From JAKJGV01 sp964617565 (GTDB lineage Bacteria; Verrucomicrobiota; Kiritimatiellia; CAIQIC01; JAGNIJ01): a DNA stretch of 19,389 bases. The notes beneath the pieces are model-generated. The model made no database searches and was not told the origin of the DNA. It saw only the letters and a program-made list of their open reading frames with translations. Position numbers and translations under genes: made by a program. Position 1 is the stretch's first letter. Each line of letters starts with the position of its first letter. Location: contig CAZTYH010000064.1 in assembly GCA_964617565.1 (NCBI GenBank), positions 1-19,389 on the forward strand. The letters run 5' to 3'. Below, in pieces: positions 1 through 7,469 of the stretch.

Positions 1-263
1 GCGCACGCGATTTGTACGGCGCGATTGCGTTCCCGTCCTGCCTCGCGTTGATTGCCGCGCTCGCCGTGTTGGGATTTCGCGGCGCATTCACATCGGTCGG
101 GCCGTTGGCCGGACTGCTGGCAACGCTGGCGCTGGCCATTGTCACAACAGGGATGCTGGTGCTTGCGTTGCCTTCCGGGCGCGCACGGCTTGCAGACACG
201 ATGGATTTATTCAGGCAGTTCAGACCCGCCGGAGAAAAGAAGAGCGGGGACACGAAAACCTGA
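1..263 (+). CDS. C-terminal end of a probable polysaccharide flippase (partial, 5' end outside window)
   Basis: The reading frame is open from the left edge of the window, so only the last 87 or so residues are seen. They contain two hydrophobic stretches consistent with membrane helices, around IAFPSCLALIAALAVLGF and GLLATLALAIVTTGMLVLAL, followed by a short charged cytoplasmic tail ending in KKSGDTKT. Two terminal helices and a basic tail fit the end of a Wzx/MATE-type oligosaccharide flippase, which moves lipid-linked sugar units across the inner membrane. The neighbours support this: 14 nt downstream begins a run of acyltransferase and glycosyltransferase genes. No diagnostic motif is visible in the fragment, so the assignment rests mainly on topology and context. 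A polymerase or another membrane protein remains possible. Confidence 0.5.
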   Translation, partial: ARDLYGAIAFPSCLALIAALAVLGFRGAFTSVGPLAGLLATLALAIVTTGMLVLALPSGRARLADTMDLFRQFRPAGEKKSGDTKT

Positions 264-277
264 TCGGATTCCCGTTA

Positions 278-1150
278 ATGAAATCTTTCCCCTCCAACGA
301 ACCGCTCGTCGCATGGCCGGAAGCCTCCGCGCAGGACCTGGCCGAATTCGACTGCCTGCTCGAGCAGAAATCCGAGGAGATAAACGGTGTTTACTGGCGG
401 CGCGTTCGGCCGTTCTTTTTCCGGCCGCTGTTGCCCTTTCGGGAATACGCATCGGCTTCGATCGCTGCACCCCGGGCCGCGCGCTGGGGTGGTTTTCAAC
501 ATGCCGTGCCCGAGTGCGAGCCGTCCAACACCCATCTCAACGTCCTGCTTTTTGACAACAGCGGGGATTATACGGTTAAAAGCCTGGACTACAATCGCAG
601 GCGACAAGTCCGCACGGCCGCGGAGAAATTATGCGTTTTGCCGGTGCGGGATGCCGGGGAATTCAAGCAGAAGGCTTATCCGGTCTATGTTTCTTTTTAT
701 GACCGAACCCGCTACGCACATGGTGCGCACCGTCGTGATCGGAAATATTTCGATCGCTGGGCCGACGCGTTATTCCGGTCACGCGCGCTTGTCATTCTCG
801 GTGGTTACCAGGACGACCGGCTGGCCGGCGTCAGTGTGTCGCTGCGCGTCGAGGACACGCTGGTGTATGCGATGTTCTTCTGCGACACCGACTCGCTGCG
901 CCTCGGTCTTTCCGACCTCATGCTGCACACCATACGCGAGGCCGCTGCGCGCGATGCCGGAATCCGCCAGATTTACACCGGCATGTCGAATGAAAAGAAC
1001 GACCGGTTCTATCTCCTGCGCGGCGGGCGATGCGTCAGTCTGCGCGCCCGACTGGTGATGAATCCCCTGGCGGAAGTCGTTCTCCGGCGCAGCTTGCCGG
1101 GGGTGTATGCCCGCTTGCGCGGAGAGTTATCTGCGAAAGCTGCCGAATGA
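278..1150 (+). CDS. GNAT/FemAB-like acyltransferase, exopolysaccharide cluster
   Basis: This 290-residue soluble protein has no signal peptide. The C-terminal two thirds look like a GNAT/FemAB fold. A basic stretch DYNRRRQVRTAAEKL (about residues 104-118) resembles the conserved helix following the first strand of FemAB lobes. A later segment has the acetyltransferase-like pattern of a beta strand (LVILGGYQDDRLAGVSVSLR), a second strand (TLVYAMFFCDTDS) and a helix (LSDLMLHTIREAAARDAGI). Such proteins transfer an acyl or aminoacyl group to a sugar or lipid-linked intermediate. The substrate cannot be read from the sequence. The gene follows the flippase by 14 nt and its stop overlaps the next ATG (ATGA), so it is probably co-translated. 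The Shine-Dalgarno before the ATG is weak, but the N-terminus shows no better start. Confidence 0.65.
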   Translation: MKSFPSNEPLVAWPEASAQDLAEFDCLLEQKSEEINGVYWRRVRPFFFRPLLPFREYASASIAAPRAARWGGFQHAVPECEPSNTHLNVLLFDNSGDYTVKSLDYNRRRQVRTAAEKLCVLPVRDAGEFKQKAYPVYVSFYDRTRYAHGAHRRDRKYFDRWADALFRSRALVILGGYQDDRLAGVSVSLRVEDTLVYAMFFCDTDSLRLGLSDLMLHTIREAAARDAGIRQIYTGMSNEKNDRFYLLRGGRCVSLRARLVMNPLAEVVLRRSLPGVYARLRGELSAKAAE

Positions 1151-2214
1151 GTTTCCCCAATCCTGAATCTCCATCGTCCGGCGTAAGAGTGTGTTTTGAT
1201 ACGGACGACAAGGCGTGGGATTCGTTTCTCGAAGGCTCCACGCTGGGCCATTTTCATCAATCGAGCCTGTGGGCGAAGGCCAAGGCCGTTGACGGCTGGC
1301 GGCCGGTGCGCCGGGTACTCACTCGCGATGACCGCATCGTGGGCGGATTTCAAATGCTTGAGAAGCGCGGACCTCTGGGGCGCATGGGCTACATCTATAA
1401 AGGTCCCGTTGTGGAAGGGGAAGAGCCGGCGGTTGTAGAGCGCGTGGTTCAGGCTGTTGTGGAGACCGCGCGTGCTTGCGCCGTGCGCGCGTTGATCGTT
1501 CAGCCGCCCGATGCAAGCATGATGAGTGATCCCCCGTGGTCCCGGCACGGGTTTCTTCCCAATCATCTCGTCGCAACCATTTCTGCGACACTGGTGGTGG
1601 ACCTGTCGGGCGGACTCGAGGAAGTTCGGAAGCGCATGCGGAGGACGACGCGCGCGGAAATCCGGCAGGCATCCGAGCGCGGCATTCGCGTGCGGCCCGG
1701 GGGGAAAGAAGACATTGCGCTCTTCTTTTCGTTGATGGCCGACACATGCGAACGCCAGAAGTCCTCTCCATCGCCGGACCGTGCCGATGCTTTGCAGGCC
1801 GTGTGGGATGCTTTTCATCCGTCAGGCAGGGCGCGCCTGTTTCTTGCCGAGTGCGAGGGCGATACGGTGGCCGGGCTGTTATGCCTGTGTTTCGGGCGGC
1901 GCGTCGTTGCCTGGAAGCGCGGGTGGTCGGGTGCATACGGCGACCGGAATCCAAATCAGTTGGTGAATTACGAAGCGATCAAATGGGCTGTCGAAAGCGG
2001 ATACCAGGTGTTCGATTTTGATGCGATGGATCGGGAGATGGCGGAAACGCTGCTGAGAGGCGACGCGCTTTCCGATAGCCAGAAGCGAAGCCGGCATTTC
2101 ATCAATCTCGCGTATGGGAGCCGGCCCGTTCTCCTGCCGGCGTCGCAGGTCTATATACCCTCAGCCTTTCTGCGATCCTGCTATCGCCTGCTGTTTTCAT
2201 GGAAACACCTTTGA
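1147..2214 (+). CDS. FemAB-related acyltransferase (exosortase/EPS-associated type)
   Basis: This is a 355-residue protein. The frame is open further upstream, but the ATG at 1147 overlaps the previous stop in an ATGA coupling and gives a normal N-terminus (MSFPNPESPSSG), so it is preferred over starts inside the upstream gene. An N-terminal FemAB lobe begins with FLEGSTLGHFHQSSLWAKAK (about residues 24-43), a pattern seen in FemAB/lipid II aminoacyltransferase relatives. The helix RRTTRAEIRQASERGIRV (about 165-182) matches the basic FemAB signature. The second lobe ends with the YQVFDFDAMDREM strand, close to the family's F-D-x-G region. A FemAB-related family is known to accompany PEP-CTERM/exosortase EPS loci, and the exosortase operon starts about 1.1 kb downstream. 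The substrate is unknown. The gene overlaps the next coding region by 16 nt. Confidence 0.75.
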   Translation: MSFPNPESPSSGVRVCFDTDDKAWDSFLEGSTLGHFHQSSLWAKAKAVDGWRPVRRVLTRDDRIVGGFQMLEKRGPLGRMGYIYKGPVVEGEEPAVVERVVQAVVETARACAVRALIVQPPDASMMSDPPWSRHGFLPNHLVATISATLVVDLSGGLEEVRKRMRRTTRAEIRQASERGIRVRPGGKEDIALFFSLMADTCERQKSSPSPDRADALQAVWDAFHPSGRARLFLAECEGDTVAGLLCLCFGRRVVAWKRGWSGAYGDRNPNQLVNYEAIKWAVESGYQVFDFDAMDREMAETLLRGDALSDSQKRSRHFINLAYGSRPVLLPASQVYIPSAFLRSCYRLLFSWKHL

Positions 2215-3218
2215 TAACAGCCGAAACGTCGAACGGGAAGGGCACGCGGGACGAAACGTTTTCCCTGGCGCTCATCATATGCACGCGGAATCGTCCTGAG
2301 AGTTTGCAGCGAACATTGGAAAGCCTTGCGGCCGCCGAGCGCCGTGGAATGGATGTTCGCGTGGTTGTGGTTGATAACTCTGGGGCCGGATCAAAGCTGC
2401 ATCTGCCGGAAGCGCTGTTCCGGGAGTTGCCCCTGCGTGTTGTGAAGGAGGATCTTCCCGGCAAAGGGAATGCGCTTAACCGCGGGTTGCAGGAATGTGG
2501 AGGCGCGGAACTCATTGCGGTTCTGGATGATGACATAACGGTGGACGGGAATTGGTTCACCGGTGTCAGGCAAATCACGCGCCGCTGGCCGGACAAGGGT
2601 TTTTTTACCGGATCCATGCGGGTCGCTTGGCCGGAAAAAGATGTTCCGGAATGGGCGAAAAATCCCATGCTCGCTTCCTGGGCTTTTTCAGCGTTGGCTT
2701 CTCAAAGCGATCGCCATATCGGTTTTGGCCATTGGGCGTCCGGAAATCATTTCTGGTTTCGCGCGAAGCTGCTTCCTCCAAACTACCGGTTTACGGATGA
2801 CTGGCTCTGCGAACCCCCGTTGATGCTGGACTTGGCCGAACGCGGATTCGGTGGCGTCATAGGACCCGATGCGATTGCCTGGCACCATGTTCAACCGGAG
2901 CTTCTAAGAGGTGACGTTTTGCGTGACCGGGCGATGCGCGTGGGCCGCTGTTTTGCACGGGCACGATTGAAGCCTTATCGCCGCTCCGTGAAACAGGCGC
3001 GGCTCTTCAAGCGATATCCGATCGCAAGCCGCCTGTTCTGTCGTCTCAACGCCGCCCGTTGGAGCCTTGCATATTGGCTGGCTAGATTCTCTTTCACCCC
3101 TCAAACCCGGTTGCTCCTCGAATTGAGAATTCTGCAAAAAGAGGCCGCTTATCGCGAATATACCCGGGTTTGCAGGGAGTGCGCGGACTACAGTATCCGG
3201 CTTCCGTGGTGTCGGTAA
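2199..3218 (+). CDS. Family 2 glycosyltransferase
   Basis: This 339-residue protein has a GT-A fold typical of family 2. The first strand and nucleotide-binding loop are LALIICTRNRPESLQRTLESL (from about residue 24), followed by VVVVDNSG and the metal-binding acidic cluster LDDDIT with Asp110-Asp112. Further motifs are GHWASGNHFWFR and TDDWLCEPPLMLDLAERGFG; the latter lies where the acceptor-activating ED motif sits in the family. The C-terminal 100 residues are basic with a hydrophobic helix (ARWSLAYWLARFSF) and may lie at the membrane face. It should transfer a sugar from a nucleotide-sugar donor to a growing lipid-linked glycan. The donor and linkage cannot be inferred. It overlaps the FemAB gene by 16 nt and is the last gene of the EPS run. 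The start lacks a clear Shine-Dalgarno, so translational coupling is likely. Confidence 0.88.
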   Translation: METPLITAETSNGKGTRDETFSLALIICTRNRPESLQRTLESLAAAERRGMDVRVVVVDNSGAGSKLHLPEALFRELPLRVVKEDLPGKGNALNRGLQECGGAELIAVLDDDITVDGNWFTGVRQITRRWPDKGFFTGSMRVAWPEKDVPEWAKNPMLASWAFSALASQSDRHIGFGHWASGNHFWFRAKLLPPNYRFTDDWLCEPPLMLDLAERGFGGVIGPDAIAWHHVQPELLRGDVLRDRAMRVGRCFARARLKPYRRSVKQARLFKRYPIASRLFCRLNAARWSLAYWLARFSFTPQTRLLLELRILQKEAAYREYTRVCRECADYSIRLPWCR

Positions 3219-3241
3219 TCCGACATATATCGTAAATAAAC

Positions 3242-3269
3242 TTTACACCGTGAAAACCTGTTGTAGATT
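3242..3269 (+). promoter_or_regulatory. Candidate sigma70-type promoter for the prsK operon
   Basis: The only sizeable gap between the EPS genes and the kinase operon (3219-3307) contains TTTACA (3242-3247) and TAGATT (3264-3269), separated by 16 bp. They match the -35 and -10 consensus at 5 of 6 and 4 of 6 positions. A start near 3276 would leave a leader of about 30 nt before the ATG at 3308, with a purine-rich stretch (GAGGGG, GGATAGG) as ribosome-binding region. No sigma54-type GG-N10-GC element was seen here. Weak but positionally sensible. Confidence 0.35.
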
Positions 3270-3307
3270 TAAGAGTCTTCTGTGTGTCGAGGGGTGGATA
3301 GGCTGAA

Positions 3308-5413
3308 ATGGACCCGGTATTTGCCATATCAGTAGGGGCGGCCCTTCTGGCTTTGTTGACGGCGGGTGTTTTTATCTATCGCTGCCGGGTGAATCTTCCT
3401 TCCATTCTTCTTGCTGCAGGATTGAGCGTTCTTTCTTTTGAGACCGTGTGCTCGGGTTTGTCCGCGACGGTTCTGTTGCCTGAACACATGCTCTCGTTGC
3501 AACGCTTGCGGTTGCTTATGGCCGCGGCTGTCCCCGGCATTTGGTTGTCGTTCAGTCTCGTTTATGCCCGGACCAACTACCGTGAATTCATGCGGCTCTG
3601 GCGCGTACCGCTCGCGGCGGCAGCCTTGTTGCCGGTGCTGCTGGTTGTTGCAGGGTGGGATCGCTTGTTGACGGTTGTGAATATCGAGGAGGGGCGTCTC
3701 TACTGGACTCAGCAGGTCGGTGTCGCTGGGCTTGCCCTTCGGGTCGCCGAAATTCTCGCCGCGGTACTCATCCTGATGAATCTCGAAAAAACGTTGCGCC
3801 AGGCGCACGGGACCATGCGATGGAGGGTCAAGTTCCTACTGGCGGGAATCCTGGTTGTCTTCGCCGCGCGCATTTACCTGTGGGGCCAGACATTGTTATC
3901 GCATGTGATTGATCCGGTCCACGACACCGTTGGCGCGCTCGCGTTGATGGCCGGTTGCGTTCTCGTCCTCTTGTCGCTGCGCCGCTCGCCCCGCATGCAA
4001 ATGGATCTGTATGTTTCCACGGACATGGTGTTTGGATCCTTCACCGTCGTGGCGGTGGCCATCTACCTGATGGTCGTCGGAGGGCTGGCCTATCTTTGGA
4101 CGCACGGCACCAGCGAGGTCATCAACCTTCTCGTGTTCCTCGGGGTGCTGGTCGCGGCGGTTCTACTCCTCCTGCTCCTGTTGTCCGACCGCGCGCGCGT
4201 CGCGGCGCGCATGTTCTTTGTGCGGCACCTGCGGCGTCCGACATTTGATTATCGCCAGCTCTGGCGCGACTTCTCGGAGCGCACGCTTCACGCCACGAAC
4301 GCCGAAGAACTGGCCCGCGAAGCGGCGCGCCTGACCTCCGAAACTTTCGAGGCCCTGTCGGTTTCGCTCTGGCTGCTGGACGAGGACAAGAACCTGTGCC
4401 TTGTTGCCTCGACCGCGCTCGGGGGTGCCCATGAGCCTGATTCGCTGCCCGCCAAGGTGGCCGACGACCTGGTCAACCATTGGAAGAGGACGGAGTTCCC
4501 TGTGGATATGGATCGCGCGTGGGGGATCTGGGCGGAATTGATGAGAGACTCCAATCCCGGCCAGTTCCGGGAGGGTGGGCATCGGTTCTGCATGCCGCTG
4601 AGAGCGGCCGGAGAAGCGCTGGGCGTGATGATCGTTGGCGACCGCGTGAGCGGCATTCCTTTCTCCGTGGAGGAGTTGGACCTGTTCCGCATCCTGTCCG
4701 ATCAAACCGCCGCGCGGCTTCTTACGATCCGCATTGCCGAGCGCCTGATGGAAGCGAAACAGATGGAAGCCTTCCAGCTCATGTCCACGTTCCTGGTTCA
4801 CGATCTCAAAAATACGGCTTCCAGCCTGTCGCTCACCCTGCAGAACCTGCGGACGTATTTTGACGATCCGGAATTCCGGAAAGATGCGGAGAAGTCCATC
4901 TCCGCCGGCGTGCAGAAGATGAATGAAGTCATCCGGCGGTTGGCCAGCCTGCGCCGCGTGCTCGAGCTTGAGCCGAGCACAGTTGATTTCAACGCCCTGG
5001 TGTCCGGGGTTCTTCAGCAGCTTGAAGGCGTGACGGCGGGTGGTGTGCAATGGCGTCCCGGGCCATCGCTCCAGGTGCGCCTTGATCCGGAGCAGATGAA
5101 AACCGTCATCACCAATCTCGTGTTGAACGCGCGCGAAGCTTCGCCGACCGGGCGGATGGTGGAGGTCGCTTCCGCGGGCATTGATGGATGCGCCGTATTG
5201 AGCGTGCGGGACGAGGGATGCGGAATGTCGGCCGACTTTATCGCCAAGCGGTTGTTTCATCCGTTTCAGACAACCAAGAAAGAAGGCATGGGAATCGGCC
5301 TCTTTCAATCGCGGATGATCGTGGAAGCGCACGGAGGGCGGATTGAAGTACAGAGCGAGCCGGATCGCGGCAGCACGTTCCGTGTGCGATTGCCTTTGGA
5401 GGTGTTGAAGTGA
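3308..5413 (+). CDS. prsK: Membrane sensor histidine kinase, PEP-CTERM/exosortase PrsK type
   Basis: This is a 701-residue inner-membrane kinase. Residues 1 to about 296 are a series of hydrophobic segments, probably eight or nine helices, without a large periplasmic domain. A GAF-like sensor region follows at about 315-480, and then the kinase core. The phosphoacceptor motif is FLVHDLKN with His498, the variant H-box typical of PrsK-like kinases. The ATPase domain shows the N-box NLVLN (603-607), G1 DEGCGMS (from Asp635), and G2 GMGIGL (about 660-665) followed by EAHGGRIEV. Length and layout fit PrsK, the kinase that partners PrsR in exosortase/EPS loci. The partner regulator starts within its stop codon (4-nt overlap). 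The signal sensed is unknown; the multi-helix N-terminus suggests a membrane or envelope cue. Confidence 0.88.
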   Translation: MDPVFAISVGAALLALLTAGVFIYRCRVNLPSILLAAGLSVLSFETVCSGLSATVLLPEHMLSLQRLRLLMAAAVPGIWLSFSLVYARTNYREFMRLWRVPLAAAALLPVLLVVAGWDRLLTVVNIEEGRLYWTQQVGVAGLALRVAEILAAVLILMNLEKTLRQAHGTMRWRVKFLLAGILVVFAARIYLWGQTLLSHVIDPVHDTVGALALMAGCVLVLLSLRRSPRMQMDLYVSTDMVFGSFTVVAVAIYLMVVGGLAYLWTHGTSEVINLLVFLGVLVAAVLLLLLLLSDRARVAARMFFVRHLRRPTFDYRQLWRDFSERTLHATNAEELAREAARLTSETFEALSVSLWLLDEDKNLCLVASTALGGAHEPDSLPAKVADDLVNHWKRTEFPVDMDRAWGIWAELMRDSNPGQFREGGHRFCMPLRAAGEALGVMIVGDRVSGIPFSVEELDLFRILSDQTAARLLTIRIAERLMEAKQMEAFQLMSTFLVHDLKNTASSLSLTLQNLRTYFDDPEFRKDAEKSISAGVQKMNEVIRRLASLRRVLELEPSTVDFNALVSGVLQQLEGVTAGGVQWRPGPSLQVRLDPEQMKTVITNLVLNAREASPTGRMVEVASAGIDGCAVLSVRDEGCGMSADFIAKRLFHPFQTTKKEGMGIGLFQSRMIVEAHGGRIEVQSEPDRGSTFRVRLPLEVLK

Positions 5414-6567
5414 CGAAAGCCTTGTTGCTGTTGGTGGATGACGACGAAGCGATACGCACCCAGATGAAATGGGCGCTGGCCCAGGAGTACGAGGTGCTGC
5501 TGGCGGGCGATCGCGAACAGGCGCTGTCGTTCACAAGAGAGCGTCATCCGGATGTGATCCTGCTGGACCTGGGGTTGCCGCCGCATCCGGCCGACACCTC
5601 GGAAGGGTTCAAGGCGCTCGGTGAATTGCTGACCGTTGCACCGCGCGCGCGGATTATCGTGATTACGGGACAGGGGGAAAAAGAGAACGCGCTGCAGGCG
5701 ATCGGGCAGGGGGCTTATGATTTTCTGAACAAGCCCGTGGACATAGATGAAGTGCGCGTGGTGTTAAAGCGCGCGTTTTATGTCTCTCAACTGGAGCGCG
5801 AGTATCGCGAAGTTCAGGACCGCCTGGCCGTCGGCGGATTCGAGGGCATGCTCGGCGACAGCCCGCAGATCCAGAATGTGTTTGCGGCCGTGCGAAAAGT
5901 TGCCGGCGTTTCCGCGCCGGTCCTGTTGCTGGGGGAAAGCGGAACGGGCAAGGAAATGACCGCCATGGCCATTCACCGCCAGAGCGCGCGCAAGAACGGT
6001 CCGTTTGTCGCCATCAATTGCCACGCCATTCCGGAGACGCTTCTGGAGAGCGAGTTGTTCGGTCATGAAAAAGGTGCGTTCACGGGTGCGCATACGCAGC
6101 GCATCGGCCTGATTGAAACGGCTTCGGGCGGNNNNNNNNNNNNNNNNNNNNNNNNNNNNNNNNNNNNNNNNNNNNNNNNNNNNNNNNNNNNNNNNNNNNN
6201 NNNNNNNNNNNNNNNNNNNNNNNNNNNNNNNGATGTGGCTTTTTCCTCGAAAGCGTTGCAGGCGATGGCCGCGTACGACTGGCCGGGAAATGTCCGCGAG
6301 TTGGAAAACCGCGTGCGCCGCGCCGTGGTCATGGTGGATGGCCGCCTGATCAAGCCGGCGGACCTTGAGCTTGACGGACGGACAACCGTCGTGGCGGGAA
6401 TGACGCTGAAGGAGGCGCGCGAACAGGTGGAGCGCGACCTGGTCCAGCGCGCGCTGGGTCAACATAAGAACAACATCAGCAGAACGGCCGAAGTGTTGGG
6501 CGTCAGCCGCCCGACGTTGTACGAGCTGATGGACAAGCTCGGTCTTCAGAAGGAAGATCCCAGGTGA
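5410..6567 (+). CDS. prsR: Sigma54-dependent response regulator, PrsR type (interrupted by assembly gap)
   Basis: This is an NtrC-class activator. The receiver domain has the acidic pocket Asp10-Asp11, phosphoacceptor Asp53 (VILLDLG), and Lys108 in FLNKPVD. The AAA+ domain has Walker A GESGTGKE (175-182) and the sigma54-contacting GAFTGA loop (222-227). After the N run come the WPGNVRELEN element and a Fis-type helix-turn-helix (NNISRTAEVLGVSRPTLYEL). Walker B, sensor I and the arginine finger lie in the gap. The visible length is 385 codons including Ns, while PrsR proteins are nearer 450 residues, so the true gap is about 300 nt, not 100. The GTG start overlaps the prsK stop as GTGA and is preceded by GGAGGTG at 5398-5404. 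Once phosphorylated it should activate sigma54 promoters such as the candidate at 14429-14444. Confidence 0.88.
   Translation: MTKALLLLVDDDEAIRTQMKWALAQEYEVLLAGDREQALSFTRERHPDVILLDLGLPPHPADTSEGFKALGELLTVAPRARIIVITGQGEKENALQAIGQGAYDFLNKPVDIDEVRVVLKRAFYVSQLEREYREVQDRLAVGGFEGMLGDSPQIQNVFAAVRKVAGVSAPVLLLGESGTGKEMTAMAIHRQSARKNGPFVAINCHAIPETLLESELFGHEKGAFTGAHTQRIGLIETASGXXXXXXXXXXXXXXXXXXXXXXXXXXXXXXXXXXDVAFSSKALQAMAAYDWPGNVRELENRVRRAVVMVDGRLIKPADLELDGRTTVVAGMTLKEAREQVERDLVQRALGQHKNNISRTAEVLGVSRPTLYELMDKLGLQKEDPR
6132..6231. other. Assembly gap of 100 Ns inside prsR
   Basis: Exactly 100 undetermined bases, the usual placeholder for a scaffold gap of unknown length. It falls just after ETASGG and before DVAFSSKAL of the AAA+ domain. 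NtrC-class proteins normally have about 100 residues between these points, so roughly 300 nt are missing. The frame happens to be kept across the Ns. Confidence 0.98.
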
Positions 6568-7469
6568 GTGACGGAGTAACAATGCCGGGGGGGCGTATGC
6601 CGGCGCGGCGACTTTCATTGGCCGTGTTTCTGATGGGGCTCGCCCTGTTTTTCGGGAACGATTTGCTGGCGTGGTTCCGCTTCGGCTTCAGCTCTTCGCT
6701 TTACTCGTATACGCTGCTTATTCCTTTCATCACCCTTTACCTGCTTCAGGATAAAGAACTGCGATGTAGCGGAGGCCACCCTCGCGCGTGGGGGCGTCGA
6801 GGACTGGTGTCGGCTGGCGTCTTATTTGCCGTGTTTGCCTTGCCGGGGTTCGGTCGTTCGGACCCATCCGGCGAATTGAATCGTATTCGCCTGGCCCTGA
6901 TGATTGTCGCGCTGGCGGGAGGCCTTGCGCTTTACTGGGGCGTGTCCGGCTGGCGGGTCCGCATGTTCCCGGTTTTGTTCCTGTTTGTAATGATCCCGCT
7001 TTCGCCGGAGACGGAAAGCGTCTTCAACGAGTTGCTTCAACGCGCGTCCGGCTGGCTGGCTTATCACCTGATCCGATTCACCGGCACGCCGGTCGTCAAA
7101 GACGGGCCCTTCCTGATTCTTCCCGACTTGTTTCTTGAAGTGGCGGAGGAATGCAGCGGCATACGGTCCACGCTGGTGCTGTTGATTACGTCGGCGCTGA
7201 TGGCCTACCTGTTTCTCCGCCGCGCAGCGACACGCGCGGCTTTTGTTATTGCCGTGTTGCCGCTGGGCATCTTGCGGAACGCCTTCCGCATATTGGTGAT
7301 CAGCTGGCTGACCCTGTACGTTGATGCCGGGGTGATCCATGGTCCGCTGCATCGCCGTGGGGGGCCTTTGTTCTTTGGCCTGTCTCTGGCCATACTGCTG
7401 GGGTGGGGTCTTTTTTTGAGACGGTGGGATAAACGATCTGAATTGGAAACGAAAAGGAGCGGCAAATGA
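6564..7469 (+). CDS. Exosortase (PEP-CTERM-type membrane transpeptidase-like protease)
   Basis: This is a 301-residue polytopic membrane protein with about eight helices. The three exosortase catalytic positions are visible: Cys197 in EECSGIRS, Arg238 in GILRNAFR, and His263 in LHRRGGPLFF. Exosortases recognise a short C-terminal motif, transmembrane helix and basic tail on secreted proteins and cleave at the motif. The two ADGG-tailed proteins at 12966-14384 are the obvious local substrates. No EpsI/DUF3485 domain is fused at the C-terminus, unlike many XrtA proteins; the protein ends soon after the last helix. It may belong near the VPDSG-type exosortases, but the subclass is not certain. 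The GTG at 6564 overlaps the prsR stop (GTGA) with AGGAAG 7 nt upstream. An alternative ATG at 6582 has GGAG 5 nt upstream and would give 295 residues. It sits between prsR and prsT. Confidence 0.9.
   Translation: MSDGVTMPGGRMPARRLSLAVFLMGLALFFGNDLLAWFRFGFSSSLYSYTLLIPFITLYLLQDKELRCSGGHPRAWGRRGLVSAGVLFAVFALPGFGRSDPSGELNRIRLALMIVALAGGLALYWGVSGWRVRMFPVLFLFVMIPLSPETESVFNELLQRASGWLAYHLIRFTGTPVVKDGPFLILPDLFLEVAEECSGIRSTLVLLITSALMAYLFLRRAATRAAFVIAVLPLGILRNAFRILVISWLTLYVDAGVIHGPLHRRGGPLFFGLSLAILLGWGLFLRRWDKRSELETKRSGK

Noticed and set aside
3210..3225. Palindrome TGTCGG-TAAT-CCGACA across the glycosyltransferase stop codon
   Set aside because: A 6-bp stem with no T run, so not a convincing terminator; half of it is coding sequence, and there is no second copy to support an operator.
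4163..5332. Antisense open frame (389 codons) opposite the kinase gene
   Set aside because: Shadow of prsK, whose motifs are unambiguous.
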